Assembly (NCBI GenBank): GCA_025352345.1 | Contig: JANXTP010000212.1 | Location: 1-25,725 of the forward strand | Reading direction: 5' to 3' | DNA length: 25,725 nucleotides | Origin: Burkholderiales bacterium | Lineage (GTDB): Bacteria; Pseudomonadota; Gammaproteobacteria; Burkholderiales; Burkholderiaceae_C | Shown here: piece after piece, positions 16,582 through 24,459 of the stretch | How positions within the stretch are numbered: the first letter of the stretch is position 1 | Layout: the number at the start of each line of letters is the position of its first letter | Position numbers and translations under genes: made by a program | Notes under the pieces: model-generated | Database searches by the model: none | What the model saw: only the letters and a program-made list of their open reading frames with translations | Told to the model about the DNA's origin: nothing

Positions 16582-17717
16582 GGCGCGAGCAGCTTGTCGT
16601 AGACGCGGTAGGTCTTGTAGGGCTTGGCCCCCAGCGATTCGATGACGTGTCGCATCGGCCGGTTGTCCTCGAGGATCCACGACAGCTCGACCCGGCGCAC
16701 GCCCTTCGCGCGCAAGCCCTTGCGCAGCGAATCGATGATCAGGAACGGCGCCAGCCCGCCAGCCATGCTGCCGCTGAAGCTGCGCCGGATGCCCATCAGC
16801 GGCACCCGCGCGGTGCGCGCGCCGCCCCTCAGCCGCCACAGCAGCTTCAGCCAGTTGAAGGGCAGCAGGCGGCCGTTGAAATCGGCGACCAACTCGTTGA
16901 GGTTGGGCAATGCAATGCCGAAGCCCACCGCCTCGCCGTTCATCTCGACGATCGCGACGCAGGTCGGGTCGATCAGCATCTTCAGGCTCTTGGCCATGTG
17001 CGCGATCTCGGCCTGCGTGAAGGCGATGAAGCCCCAGTTCTGCGACCAGGCATCGTTGAAGATTGCGGTGACGGTGTCGAACTCTTCCAGGTAGCGCTTC
17101 TTGTCGAGGTGGCGCACCGTCAATGCTTGCGCGGTGCGGCTGTCGATCTTGCGGCGGGCGGCGCGCGGCAGCTCGTGGTCCATGTCGTACATGTAGGCGA
17201 TCAGGTCCTTCGCCTTGGCGTAGCCGAGAGCTTCGATGCGCGCTGCGGCGTAGCTGGGGTCATGGCCCATCAGCATCACCGGCGGGGTGTCGAAGCCATC
17301 GACCAGCAACCCGGTCTCTTCATTGATCGACAGGTTGAACGGCCCCAGAATGCGCTGCTTGCCGCGTGCGCGCAGCCAACCCTCGGCCGCGGCGAACAGC
17401 GCGGCGAACACCTCGCCATCGTCCTCGGCGGCGATCATGCCGAAGTGACCGACTTCGGGATCGGTGATCAGCCGGTCGATCTGCGCGCTGATGCGCCCGA
17501 CGTCGCGTCCGTCCCGGCGCGCCAGCCAGAACTGCGTCTCGGCATGCTGGAAATAAGGATTCTTGGCGGGCGACAACGCCTCCTGCCGTTCCAGTACCAG
17601 CGGCGCGACGAAGGCCGGATCCTTGGCGTAGAGCCGCGAAGGCAAGGTGATGAAACGGTCCAGTTCCGCTGGCGTGTTGACTGGGATGACCTCGATCGGA
17701 TTCGTCATGAGTTTCAT
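16578..17717 (-). CDS. bcerS: GNAT-like N-acyltransferase, candidate bacterial ceramide synthase
   Basis: This 379-residue protein of the large GNAT-like family has a conserved N-terminal block (LPSRLYAKDPAFVAPL, then SPAKNPYFQHAETQFWLARRDG, then VGRISAQID). A central block is GPFNLSINEETGLLVDGFDTPP. The C-terminal GNAT half has VAIVEMNGEAVGFGIALPNLNE and ELSWILEDNRPMRHVIESLG. An N-acyltransferase of this kind is required in Caulobacter to add the second acyl chain to the long-chain base. Assignment here rests on family resemblance plus the spt, ACP, ligase and reductase homologues in the same window. The ATG at 17717 overlaps the lptG stop (ATGA). The acyl donor and exact substrate are not shown by sequence. 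Confidence 0.72.
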   Translation of the reverse strand: MKLMTNPIEVIPVNTPAELDRFITLPSRLYAKDPAFVAPLVLERQEALSPAKNPYFQHAETQFWLARRDGRDVGRISAQIDRLITDPEVGHFGMIAAEDDGEVFAALFAAAEGWLRARGKQRILGPFNLSINEETGLLVDGFDTPPVMLMGHDPSYAAARIEALGYAKAKDLIAYMYDMDHELPRAARRKIDSRTAQALTVRHLDKKRYLEEFDTVTAIFNDAWSQNWGFIAFTQAEIAHMAKSLKMLIDPTCVAIVEMNGEAVGFGIALPNLNELVADFNGRLLPFNWLKLLWRLRGGARTARVPLMGIRRSFSGSMAGGLAPFLIIDSLRKGLRAKGVRRVELSWILEDNRPMRHVIESLGAKPYKTYRVYDKLLAP

Positions 17718-18778
17718 GGGCGTTCGCAGGCCCGCAGGCGCCACAGGCCGATCGAGATGAACAGCAGCGGTGCTGCCAGCGCGGTGACCGGTGGCGGAAG
17801 CTGACCACTGGCTCCCAGCGAGGCCACGATGCCGTCGAACAGCAAGAAGCCCAGGCCCAGCGACAAGGCGATCAGCATGGCGCTCCCGCCACCACCACCA
17901 CGTGTGAGCGTGGCGGCCGTCGGCAGTGCCAGCAGCAGCATGATGAACACCACAAGCGGCGCTGCGAAGGATCGGTACAAAGCGGTTTGGTAGTAGCTCA
18001 GGGGTTGTGATCCGACGCGCGACCCCACGATCACATCGGCCAGCATGATAGTGGACAGGTAGGGCCGGGCCACGCCCAGGCGCAGCACCTCTTCGGGATG
18101 CAGATTGGTCTGCCAGACCAGTGCATCGTCATGGATGCGCCGCACGCCGGTGGGCTCGACGCGCAGCTCGGTCACGTCCTCCAGTTGCCAGACCCGACCA
18201 TCCCAGTGCGCGCGGGTGGCTTGCAGGCGCGAGGTCAGCAGACCCGCCTCGCTCGCGTAGACCCGGATGCCTTTCAACTGCAAGCCGTCCGGGCTGATGG
18301 TGTCGATCGACACCAGGCCGCCACGGGTGTGCGCCCACAGTGATTTCGTCACTTCTTCGGCGGGTGTGCTGGCGTTCCACCACTGCTTCAGCGCGATCTC
18401 GGCGCGTGGCAGGATCAGTTGCACCAGGGCCACCTGCAGCAGCGTGAACACCAACAACACGGGCAGCAGGTAGGCCAGCATGCGGGTGAAGCTGACGCCG
18501 CAGGCGCGCATCGCGGAGATCTCGAGCGTGCGTGCCATCGCGTTCAACGAGGTCATCGTGCCCAGCAGCACCGCCACCGGCAGCGCGAGTCCCAGTTCGG
18601 CCGGCAGGCGCAGCAGGGCGTAATAGAGCAGGCCGCCCAGGCCTTGCCCGCGCTCGAAGATGTCTGTGGTCACGTCCAGCAGTTCGAGCAGCTGCATCAT
18701 CGCCGTCAGCACCGCGAGCAGCGCGAGGATCTGCATCCCGACGCGGCGGCACAGGTAGGCCGGAAGCGTCCCGATCAT
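17714..18778 (-). CDS. lptG: LptG-like permease subunit (YjgQ family)
   Basis: This 354-residue LptF/LptG superfamily protein has transmembrane helices near residues 8-30, 50-72 and 95-118. A periplasmic beta-jellyroll-like domain follows (about 125-260), then three C-terminal helices (PLVVFIMLLLALPTAATL onward). The family extracts lipid A-linked LPS from the inner membrane with the LptB ATPase. ATG 18778 is supported by GAGG about 10 bases upstream. It is coupled to the N-acyltransferase gene (ATGA) and preceded by an lptF-like gene. Such a pair placed inside a sphingolipid locus suggests a paralogue devoted to moving a different lipid. Whether another lptFG pair exists in the genome cannot be seen here. 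Confidence 0.88.
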   Translation of the reverse strand: MIGTLPAYLCRRVGMQILALLAVLTAMMQLLELLDVTTDIFERGQGLGGLLYYALLRLPAELGLALPVAVLLGTMTSLNAMARTLEISAMRACGVSFTRMLAYLLPVLLVFTLLQVALVQLILPRAEIALKQWWNASTPAEEVTKSLWAHTRGGLVSIDTISPDGLQLKGIRVYASEAGLLTSRLQATRAHWDGRVWQLEDVTELRVEPTGVRRIHDDALVWQTNLHPEEVLRLGVARPYLSTIMLADVIVGSRVGSQPLSYYQTALYRSFAAPLVVFIMLLLALPTAATLTRGGGGGSAMLIALSLGLGFLLFDGIVASLGASGQLPPPVTALAAPLLFISIGLWRLRACERP

Positions 18779-18818
18779 GGGGTTGTCCTCGGTGCGATGT
18801 CGGGCGACCGCGCGGTGC

Positions 18819-20024
18819 TCACGACGCACTCGCGGCGCCGCGGCGGGTGCGCGTCCGGGTCCGGTCGATCAGCCCTTCGATGGCCATCACGGCGCGCAGC
18901 ACCGGGTTGTCGCCCGGCCAGGCCAGGCTGCAGCGGAAGATCCACACACTCAGCACGGCAAACACGATGAACGGCGTCCATACCGCAGCGGCAGGTGGCA
19001 GGCGACCCGATTGGCCCAGGCTGCCACCGAGTTGCAACGCGTGATCCAGCCCCAGCAGCGCCACCGTGGCAAACACCACCCCGGGCGTGCGACGGCCCCG
19101 TTTCGATGCCATGCCCAGCGGCAAGGCCAGCAGCGGCAGGAACGGGAAGATCAGGGCCCGCGCCAGACGGCTGTGGAACTCGGCCGCGGGCTTGGTCTGG
19201 TAGCCGTTCTGGTGCATGTCTTGCCACAGCTCGGGCAGTGTCAGCTCCCGCACCGATCCGCCGCGCTCGGCGAGCGGCTCTGCCTTCGGCGAGAAATCGC
19301 GGTCGGTGGTGCCGTGGACGAAGCGAGACAGCGAGATCGCTGCGCTGCCCGCCGTCGGGCCGTCGCTCACCCGCAAAACCAACCCGTCTTCGAAACGCAT
19401 CCGCAGTCCGTCGGGGGTGGGCACCAGCCGGCCGCGTGCGGCGGTCAAGATGTCTTCGCCGTGCGTGCCGCGCCGCTCCATGAAAACGCCGTGCAGGCTC
19501 TTGCCATCGGGTTCGATCACATCGGCGGTGAAGGTGACGCCATGCCCGATGTCAACGAAACGGTTTTCCTCGACCCGCGAATCCCAGCCGGTCTGCAGCA
19601 CCCGGTTCACCACCACGTTGTAGCCGTAGCGCGCCAGCGGTTGCAGCTGGCCGTACAGGTAGAGGCTGAACATCGACAGCAGCACCGCCAGCACGAAATA
19701 GGGTGCGGTGACTCGGGCGATCGACCGGCCGGTGACCAGCATCACATCGAGCTCGTTGTCGTCACACATGCGGGCGGCGGCCATGAAGATCGACGCGGTG
19801 AACGCCATCGGCAGCGCGAGGCCGAGGTAGTGCGGCACCAGCGTGGCGGCCATCACCAGCACGACCGACGGCGGCGCGCCAGCGGATGCCGCCAGATCGA
19901 ACAGCCGCAGCAGCCGTTCGAGCAGCTGTGCCAGCAGCAGCGCCACCAGCGCGAGCGCCAACGGACCGGCGATCAGGCGCAGCGCGTAGCGGTCGAGTCG
20001 GTCGAAAGCGAACCAGGGGCGCAA
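18819..20024 (-). CDS. lptF: LptF-like permease subunit (YjgP family)
   Basis: This protein has about 401 residues with the LptF/LptG layout: FDRLDRYALRLIAGPL then a helix, a second helix pair around LVPHYLGLALPMAFTASIFM, the coupling-helix region CDDNELDVMLVTGRS, and a helix near APYFVLAVLLSMFSLYLYG. A periplasmic jellyroll-type domain spans about 120-270, and three C-terminal helices start at ALIFPFLPLLALPLGMAS. The most likely start is TTG 20024, four bases after the HIT stop, giving a normal N-terminus. The upstream frame stays open but overlaps the HIT gene. It forms a presumed heterodimer with the LptG-like protein 40 bp downstream, driven by an LptB-type ATPase encoded elsewhere. Confidence 0.87.
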   Translation of the reverse strand: MRPWFAFDRLDRYALRLIAGPLALALVALLLAQLLERLLRLFDLAASAGAPPSVVLVMAATLVPHYLGLALPMAFTASIFMAAARMCDDNELDVMLVTGRSIARVTAPYFVLAVLLSMFSLYLYGQLQPLARYGYNVVVNRVLQTGWDSRVEENRFVDIGHGVTFTADVIEPDGKSLHGVFMERRGTHGEDILTAARGRLVPTPDGLRMRFEDGLVLRVSDGPTAGSAAISLSRFVHGTTDRDFSPKAEPLAERGGSVRELTLPELWQDMHQNGYQTKPAAEFHSRLARALIFPFLPLLALPLGMASKRGRRTPGVVFATVALLGLDHALQLGGSLGQSGRLPPAAAVWTPFIVFAVLSVWIFRCSLAWPGDNPVLRAVMAIEGLIDRTRTRTRRGAASAS

Positions 20025-20028
20025 AGTC

Positions 20029-20487
20029 TCAGCCCGTGCAGCGCAGCCAGGTGGCGCGCAACTGCGCCAGCAAGGCCTCGCTCGTGGCGGCATCGGGCGA
20101 CACCGCGGCATCGAGCGCCGGCACACCGGGCCAGCCCGCGTCGCGGAACTCGGTGCTGCCGAACTGGCGCGAACCTTCGTAGCGCGGGATCACGTGAAAG
20201 TGCACGTCCGGGTCGACCATCATCAGCATCAGGTAGTTGATCCGCTCATAGGCCACCACCTCGCGCAGCGTGGCCTCGATGCGGCGCACGACCTCACGCA
20301 TCTCGGCATAGGCCTGCGGACTCACATCGGCAAACGCCCGCACCGGGTCGCGGCAGATCAGCACCAGCGAACCGAGCGTCGGCTGCTTCGGGCGCAGCAG
20401 CACGGTCCAGTGGTCCGTTTGCGCGAGTCGCGATGCAGGGTCGCTGAACTTGGTCTCGGTGGCCGTCTTGGGTGCAGCATCAGCCAT
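20029..20487 (-). CDS. HIT-family protein
   Basis: This 152-residue histidine-triad protein has its nucleotide-binding motif at about 92-101, DPDVHFHVIP. The usual motif is H-x-H-x-H-x-x; here the first histidine is replaced by aspartate (D94) and the central H96 and H98 are kept. Other conserved HIT features are LGSLVLICRDPV and the helix with EMREVVRRIEATL. HIT proteins hydrolyse or transfer nucleoside phosphoramidates or diadenosine-type substrates. A role in nucleotide-linked lipid intermediates such as CDP-alcohols is only inference from position, just upstream of the permease pair. It shares the minus-strand run with the metallophosphoesterase (48 bp upstream) and lptF (TTG four bases downstream). 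Confidence 0.87.
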   Translation of the reverse strand: MADAAPKTATETKFSDPASRLAQTDHWTVLLRPKQPTLGSLVLICRDPVRAFADVSPQAYAEMREVVRRIEATLREVVAYERINYLMLMMVDPDVHFHVIPRYEGSRQFGSTEFRDAGWPGVPALDAAVSPDAATSEALLAQLRATWLRCTG

Positions 20488-20535
20488 GGTCGGTCAGGTC
20501 TTTCTTCAAGCGACGCGATTATCGCCTGCGGCCTT

Positions 20536-21429
20536 TCAGTGCCTGCGCGGAAGGCACAGTTGATAGACGCTGTCGGTCACGAAGGCGTGCGCCTCGATCG
20601 ACCACCGCCTTACGGTGACTTCCATCCAGCGATCGGCTGTGTCGCCGATCAGCTGCAGGCGGTGCCAGCGCGCGCCCTGATCCTGCGGGTTTGGCAGTGC
20701 GGTGGACGAGGGCACACAGAGGCTGGGGATCGCCTCATGCGGCCCGGGGATCGTGTCGAGCCGGGCGCCCCGCGCGTGTCCGTGCAACACCAGTTCAGCG
20801 CCAGTGCGTCGCAGCACCGCGCGCAGCTCGGCGCCATCGGCCAACGCCTTGCGCCAGCCGATCGCACCGGCCGCCGCCGGGTGGTGCAGCATCACGATGC
20901 GCAACTGCCCCGCTGCGCCTTCGGTGCTGAGGATGTGTTCCAGGCGCGTCAATTGCGTTGCACCCAGTCGGCCGCGTGCCAGCAACGGCGCGGTCGGCAG
21001 CGCCGAATTGAGGCCGATCAGCGAGACCTCGCCGACGCGATGCACGAACGGCCAGCCCTCTTGCAGCCGCGTCCAGGCGCTCCACAGACCGAGGCCTTCA
21101 GAGGGTGGCACTGCCACCAGCGCGTCGTGGTTGCCAGGCACCAGGCTGATGCGCTCGGCTGGTGCCAGCGCTGCGAGCCAGTCGGCCGCTTGCCGAAATT
21201 CACCAGGCAGCGAGAAGTTGGTGATGTCGCCGGTGACCAGCACCTGGTCGATCGCATGGGCGCGCACATCCTGCGCCAGCGCGGCGAGGACCTCACCGCT
21301 TTGCACCGCATGCCGCCGCCGCCAGGACCAGACGCTCAGCTGCCGTTTCGACAGGCGCTGGCCAATGGACAGGTGCGGCTCGAAGGGCAGGTGCAGGTCG
21401 GAGATGTGGGCGAACGTCAAGTCGCTCAT
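20536..21429 (-). CDS. Calcineurin-like metallophosphoesterase
   Basis: This 297-residue metallophosphoesterase shows all motifs in order: DLH (11-13), GDITN (67-71), GNHD (99-102), HHP (182-184) and HGHAR (216-220). There is no signal peptide or membrane helix, so it is probably cytoplasmic. The substrate is not evident. It is the first gene of the run towards HIT, lptF, lptG, N-acyltransferase and MobA-like enzyme. It is divergent from the CDP-alcohol phosphotransferase gene. A lipid phosphatase step on a phosphorylated head group, as PGP phosphatases perform after a CDP-alcohol phosphotransferase, is a plausible inference. Hydrolysis of a nucleotide-activated intermediate is an alternative. 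ATG 21429 gives the standard N-terminus; a longer open frame upstream is non-coding. Confidence 0.88.
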   Translation of the reverse strand: MSDLTFAHISDLHLPFEPHLSIGQRLSKRQLSVWSWRRRHAVQSGEVLAALAQDVRAHAIDQVLVTGDITNFSLPGEFRQAADWLAALAPAERISLVPGNHDALVAVPPSEGLGLWSAWTRLQEGWPFVHRVGEVSLIGLNSALPTAPLLARGRLGATQLTRLEHILSTEGAAGQLRIVMLHHPAAAGAIGWRKALADGAELRAVLRRTGAELVLHGHARGARLDTIPGPHEAIPSLCVPSSTALPNPQDQGARWHRLQLIGDTADRWMEVTVRRWSIEAHAFVTDSVYQLCLPRRH

Positions 21430-21547
21430 CGATAATGAGCCGCTGTTGTTTTGACTTGCCGATTCACTGTATTGATGACCGCGCCTTGGGAATCCACCCT
21501 CCGATGATGCCAAAAGAATTTTCGCCACCGGGCAGCGGGCTCGGCTC
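21430..21547. promoter_or_regulatory. Divergent intergenic region of the head-group genes
   Basis: This 118-bp region separates the divergent metallophosphoesterase (minus) and CDP-alcohol phosphotransferase (plus) genes. It should carry both promoters. Its left half is relatively AT-rich (ATCGATAATGAG, TTGTTTTGACTT, CTGTATTGATGA). A loose plus-strand candidate is TTGTTT (21449-21454) with TATTGA 18 bases downstream (21473-21478); the match to consensus is poor. No repeat or operator palindrome stands out. Confidence 0.3.
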
Positions 21548-22675
21548 TTGAGCGCCGCGCCCACGCTCGCCCGCCGCACGGCCGGCATGGTTGTCGGTGA
21601 CTCGCCGTTGCGCTTGTGGGGACTCACGTCGACACAGCGGCTGCGGCGTCAATTGGTACGCGCCAACGCAACAGTGGACACCTCCGAGGCGCAACGGCTG
21701 GTGCTGCTGCGTGCCGACTGGGTCTACGACGATGCTTTCGTGCGCAGCCTCGCTGCGGCCGATGAGGATCTGGCCCTGACAGCGCCGGATGGTGGTGTGA
21801 TCGCGCTGGGGCTGTCGGCCGCAACCGCGTCCGCAACCGACGCACCTGCGCTGTTGGCCGACCGGCGAGCACCATCCGGCGCCCGCCTTGTGATGCCGGA
21901 GCAGCTGGCCGATGGCTACAACGATGTGCTGCGCAAGCGCGAGTCGCCGTACCTGACGCCGCTCGTCGCCGCTGACCTGCCGACAATCGAGAAACGCATC
22001 TTCGCGGGCTCCTACAAGGGTGTCACCGACGTCGTCACGCTCTACGCCTGGCCGGCCCCTGCGCGCGCGGTGACGCGTTGGTGCGCCAACAACGGCATCT
22101 CGCCGAACCAGGTCACCTCGGCCAGCTTGTTGCTGGTGTTTGCGGCCATGGCGCTGTTCTGGACCGGCCACTATGGCTGGGGCATGGTCGCAGCCTGGGG
22201 CATGACCTTCCTCGACACCGTAGACGGCAAACTCGCCCGGGTGACATTGACCTCGACCCGTTGGGGCAATGTGTTCGACCACTCGATCGACCTGATCCAT
22301 CCGCCGTTTTGGTGGTGGGCCTGGATCGTCGGTTTGCCTGCCGCAGGTTTCAGCCTGCCGCAGGCGAGTCTGGTGCTGACGGTCATCGTTGCCGGCTACG
22401 TGCTGCAGCGCATGGAGGAAGGCATCTTCATGGCCTGGTTCAAGATGGACATGCATGTCTGGCAGCGTTTCGACAGCTGGCTGCGCCTGTACACCGCGCG
22501 GCGCAATCCGAACCTGCTGATCCTCAGCGCCTCCTTGTTCGTCGGTCGCCCTGAGCTCGGCATCGTCGTCGTCGCGTGGTGGACGGCGCTGTGTTTGGTG
22601 GTCCATGCGCTGCGCATCGTGCAGGCGGCGTGGGCGCGGCGGCGCGGACCGCTGCGGTCGTGGCTGGCGGCGTGA
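21548..22675 (+). CDS. CDP-alcohol phosphotransferase with degenerate N-terminal nucleotidyltransferase domain
   Basis: This 375-residue protein has an N-terminal nucleotidyltransferase-like domain (about 13-140: MVVGDSPLRLWGL then RLRRQL, VLLRADWVYDD). A C-terminal membrane domain (about 150-360) carries the full CDP-alcohol phosphotransferase motif: D223, D226-G227, A230-R231, G240, D244 and D248. Several hydrophobic helices flank it. The motif enzymes swap CMP for an alcohol or phospho-alcohol. The domain order resembles bifunctional IPCT/DIPP synthases, but the N-terminal domain lacks the typical G-x-G-x-R-x-x-P...PK loop and may no longer activate nucleotides. TTG 21548 is the first start; ATG 21587 is an alternative that begins at the first strand. 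Coupled by GTGA to the TAM41-like gene. Probably attaches the phospho-head group to a lipid (inference). Confidence 0.85.
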   Translation: MSAAPTLARRTAGMVVGDSPLRLWGLTSTQRLRRQLVRANATVDTSEAQRLVLLRADWVYDDAFVRSLAAADEDLALTAPDGGVIALGLSAATASATDAPALLADRRAPSGARLVMPEQLADGYNDVLRKRESPYLTPLVAADLPTIEKRIFAGSYKGVTDVVTLYAWPAPARAVTRWCANNGISPNQVTSASLLLVFAAMALFWTGHYGWGMVAAWGMTFLDTVDGKLARVTLTSTRWGNVFDHSIDLIHPPFWWWAWIVGLPAAGFSLPQASLVLTVIVAGYVLQRMEEGIFMAWFKMDMHVWQRFDSWLRLYTARRNPNLLILSASLFVGRPELGIVVVAWWTALCLVVHALRIVQAAWARRRGPLRSWLAA

Positions 22676-23610
22676 ACGACGACCCGCTGCGCTGCATCCT
22701 CACCGAGGAACTGCGGCGCGAGCTGCCACCGGCGGTGGCCACGCTGGCCGCGCAGCTTGCAGCACGCGCCCACGGTGCGGTGGCCGCGGTGCTGTTCTAC
22801 GGTTCAAACCTGCGCGACGCGCGACTCGACGGCGTGCTCGATTTCTACGTGCTGCTCGACCGCGTCGGCGCCTGGCCGGGCTCCCGACTCGCCGCGTTGG
22901 CTAACCGGCTGTTGCCTCCGAATGTCGGCTACATCGAGGCCACGGTGGATGGACAAGCGCTGCGTGCGAAGTACGCGTTGATCAGCGTCGCACAGTTTCA
23001 CCGCGGCGTGTCACCCACAGCGCTCGACACCACCTTGTGGGCGCGCTTCTCGCAGCCCTGTTGCTGCGCCTGGGCGCGCAGCGACGCCGATCGCGAGGCC
23101 GCGACCGATGCGGTGCAGCAGGCGGTGATCACCGCCGCGGGTTGGTCGGCCGAACTGGGCCCTGCACGCGGTGATGCGCTGGCGTACTGGCGGGCCTTGT
23201 TTGCCCACACCTATGCCGCCGAGCTGCGGGTCGAAAAAAGTGTGCGTGGCGACGACCTGGTCGCGCGGGATGCCGAGCGCTATGCGCGCCTGTTGCCTGC
23301 GGCTTGGAATGCAGCGGGGGTCGCCTTCGAATGCACCGTTGAGGGTCAACTCGCGCCGCGTCTGTCGGCGTCCGCGCGTGCCGCCGCCGCACGCCGCTGG
23401 ACCGTGCGGCGTCGGCTGGGCAAGCCGCTGAACATCGCGCGGTTGTTGAAGGCCGCATTCACCTTTGATGGCGCGATGGACTACGCGCTGTGGAAAGTGG
23501 AGCGCCATTCAGGCGTCCGGCCCGAGGTCACGGACTGGCAGCGGCGCCACCCCTTGCTGGCCGCACCGGGTCTGTACTGGCGCTTGCGCAAGTTGAATGT
23601 GTTGCGCTGA
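22672..23610 (+). CDS. TAM41-like cytidylyltransferase
   Basis: This 312-residue protein resembles the TAM41/Mmp37 family, whose mitochondrial members make CDP-diacylglycerol. Matching features are LFYGSNLRD (41-49, nucleotidyltransferase loop), LDFYVLLD (56-63, metal-binding D57), KYALISVAQF (100-109) and LWARFSQP (122-129). It has no obvious membrane helix. The C-terminal half (about 150-312) is helical and basic. It is coupled by a GTGA overlap to the CDP-alcohol phosphotransferase, so a CDP-lipid made here could feed that enzyme directly. Candidate substrates are phosphatidate or ceramide 1-phosphate; sequence does not decide. No lipid kinase that would supply ceramide phosphate is seen in the window. 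Confidence 0.72.
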   Translation: MNDDPLRCILTEELRRELPPAVATLAAQLAARAHGAVAAVLFYGSNLRDARLDGVLDFYVLLDRVGAWPGSRLAALANRLLPPNVGYIEATVDGQALRAKYALISVAQFHRGVSPTALDTTLWARFSQPCCCAWARSDADREAATDAVQQAVITAAGWSAELGPARGDALAYWRALFAHTYAAELRVEKSVRGDDLVARDAERYARLLPAAWNAAGVAFECTVEGQLAPRLSASARAAAARRWTVRRRLGKPLNIARLLKAAFTFDGAMDYALWKVERHSGVRPEVTDWQRRHPLLAAPGLYWRLRKLNVLR

Positions 23611-23664
23611 CGCGAACCAGGGATAGGCGAGAGTGCGTCAGTCCTTGAACCTCGCCGGCCTGCG

Positions 23665-24459
23665 TCAGATCTTTGGATTCGGGGGCATCCCCAAAAAGCT
23701 GCACAGGCGTTCGAAGCGTCTGATGAACCAAAGCGCGGGCGTGTTCTGCACGTAATAGGTCAACATGATGGACAGCCGCTCGCCATCGGCTGGGGTCGTC
23801 GTCTCGGCGCTGTGCCAGCTCTCTTCCATCTGTACCGGAAACGCATAGCCACTGGCGGGCAGAAACTGCATCTTGCGGGTGCGCAGGGCAGCGTCACCGC
23901 TCGGGCCTTCATGGAAGACGGTACCGAGGTGTTTCTGCGATTCATCCCGAGGCAGATAGAACTGCACGGTGATGGCTTTCTTCGGCACATCGGCGTGGAT
24001 ACCGATGCGGTAGCCGGGCAGGTCACGCACGATGATCGGGATGGGATAGAACTTCAGCCGGTCGATCGAGCAGCCGAACCGCCTTTCCAGGGCGCGCTGG
24101 AATTTGCGCTTAAACGCATCCTCCAGCGCCTGCGACATCAGCAGGCGCGCCAGCGGCGACCAGCGAGCGCGCAGTGCAGTCGGCAAGAACCACAGCTGCT
24201 CGGGATAAAGGTAGAGACGCAAACGGGTGCTGCGTCCATCGGGCTGAATCGCATCCCGGTGGCGCAATTCATGGAAATACGTTGTCGTAGGAACGCTATC
24301 GAGCAGTTGCCGATAGAAGGCGGGGGGAAACAAATCACGCAAGCTGATGTGGTCGCAGGGCTGTGACTCGTTGGGCGCTCGATCAATGGCCGCGATGAAA
24401 CCCTGTTCATCCAGCTGGATGGGTGACGCGTCCAGGGGGATCGCGGTCTGCTCAGGCAT
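23665..24459 (-). CDS. 2OG-Fe(II) oxygenase-like protein
   Basis: This 264-residue protein has a double-stranded beta-helix signature: H155-x-D157 in GIHADVPKK, then H216 in ESWHSAET, then R228 in GERLSIMLTYYV. This is the Fe(II) facial triad plus the 2-oxoglutarate-binding arginine. The flanking strands (AITVQFYLPRDES, KMQFLPASGYAFPV) are typical of this fold. It would hydroxylate or otherwise oxidise a small or lipid substrate using 2OG and oxygen. There is no signal peptide. It is downstream of the reductase gene on the same strand, 163 bp away, and converges with the TAM41-like gene. A role in hydroxylating the ceramide chain is a guess from position. Confidence 0.8.
   Translation of the reverse strand: MPEQTAIPLDASPIQLDEQGFIAAIDRAPNESQPCDHISLRDLFPPAFYRQLLDSVPTTTYFHELRHRDAIQPDGRSTRLRLYLYPEQLWFLPTALRARWSPLARLLMSQALEDAFKRKFQRALERRFGCSIDRLKFYPIPIIVRDLPGYRIGIHADVPKKAITVQFYLPRDESQKHLGTVFHEGPSGDAALRTRKMQFLPASGYAFPVQMEESWHSAETTTPADGERLSIMLTYYVQNTPALWFIRRFERLCSFLGMPPNPKI

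Noticed and set aside
16575..17804. 409-codon plus-strand open frame
   Set aside because: Antisense of the N-acyltransferase gene, with no recognisable motif.
18777..20240. 487-codon plus-strand open frame
   Set aside because: Antisense of lptF, rich in Gln/Arg/His repeats, no motif.
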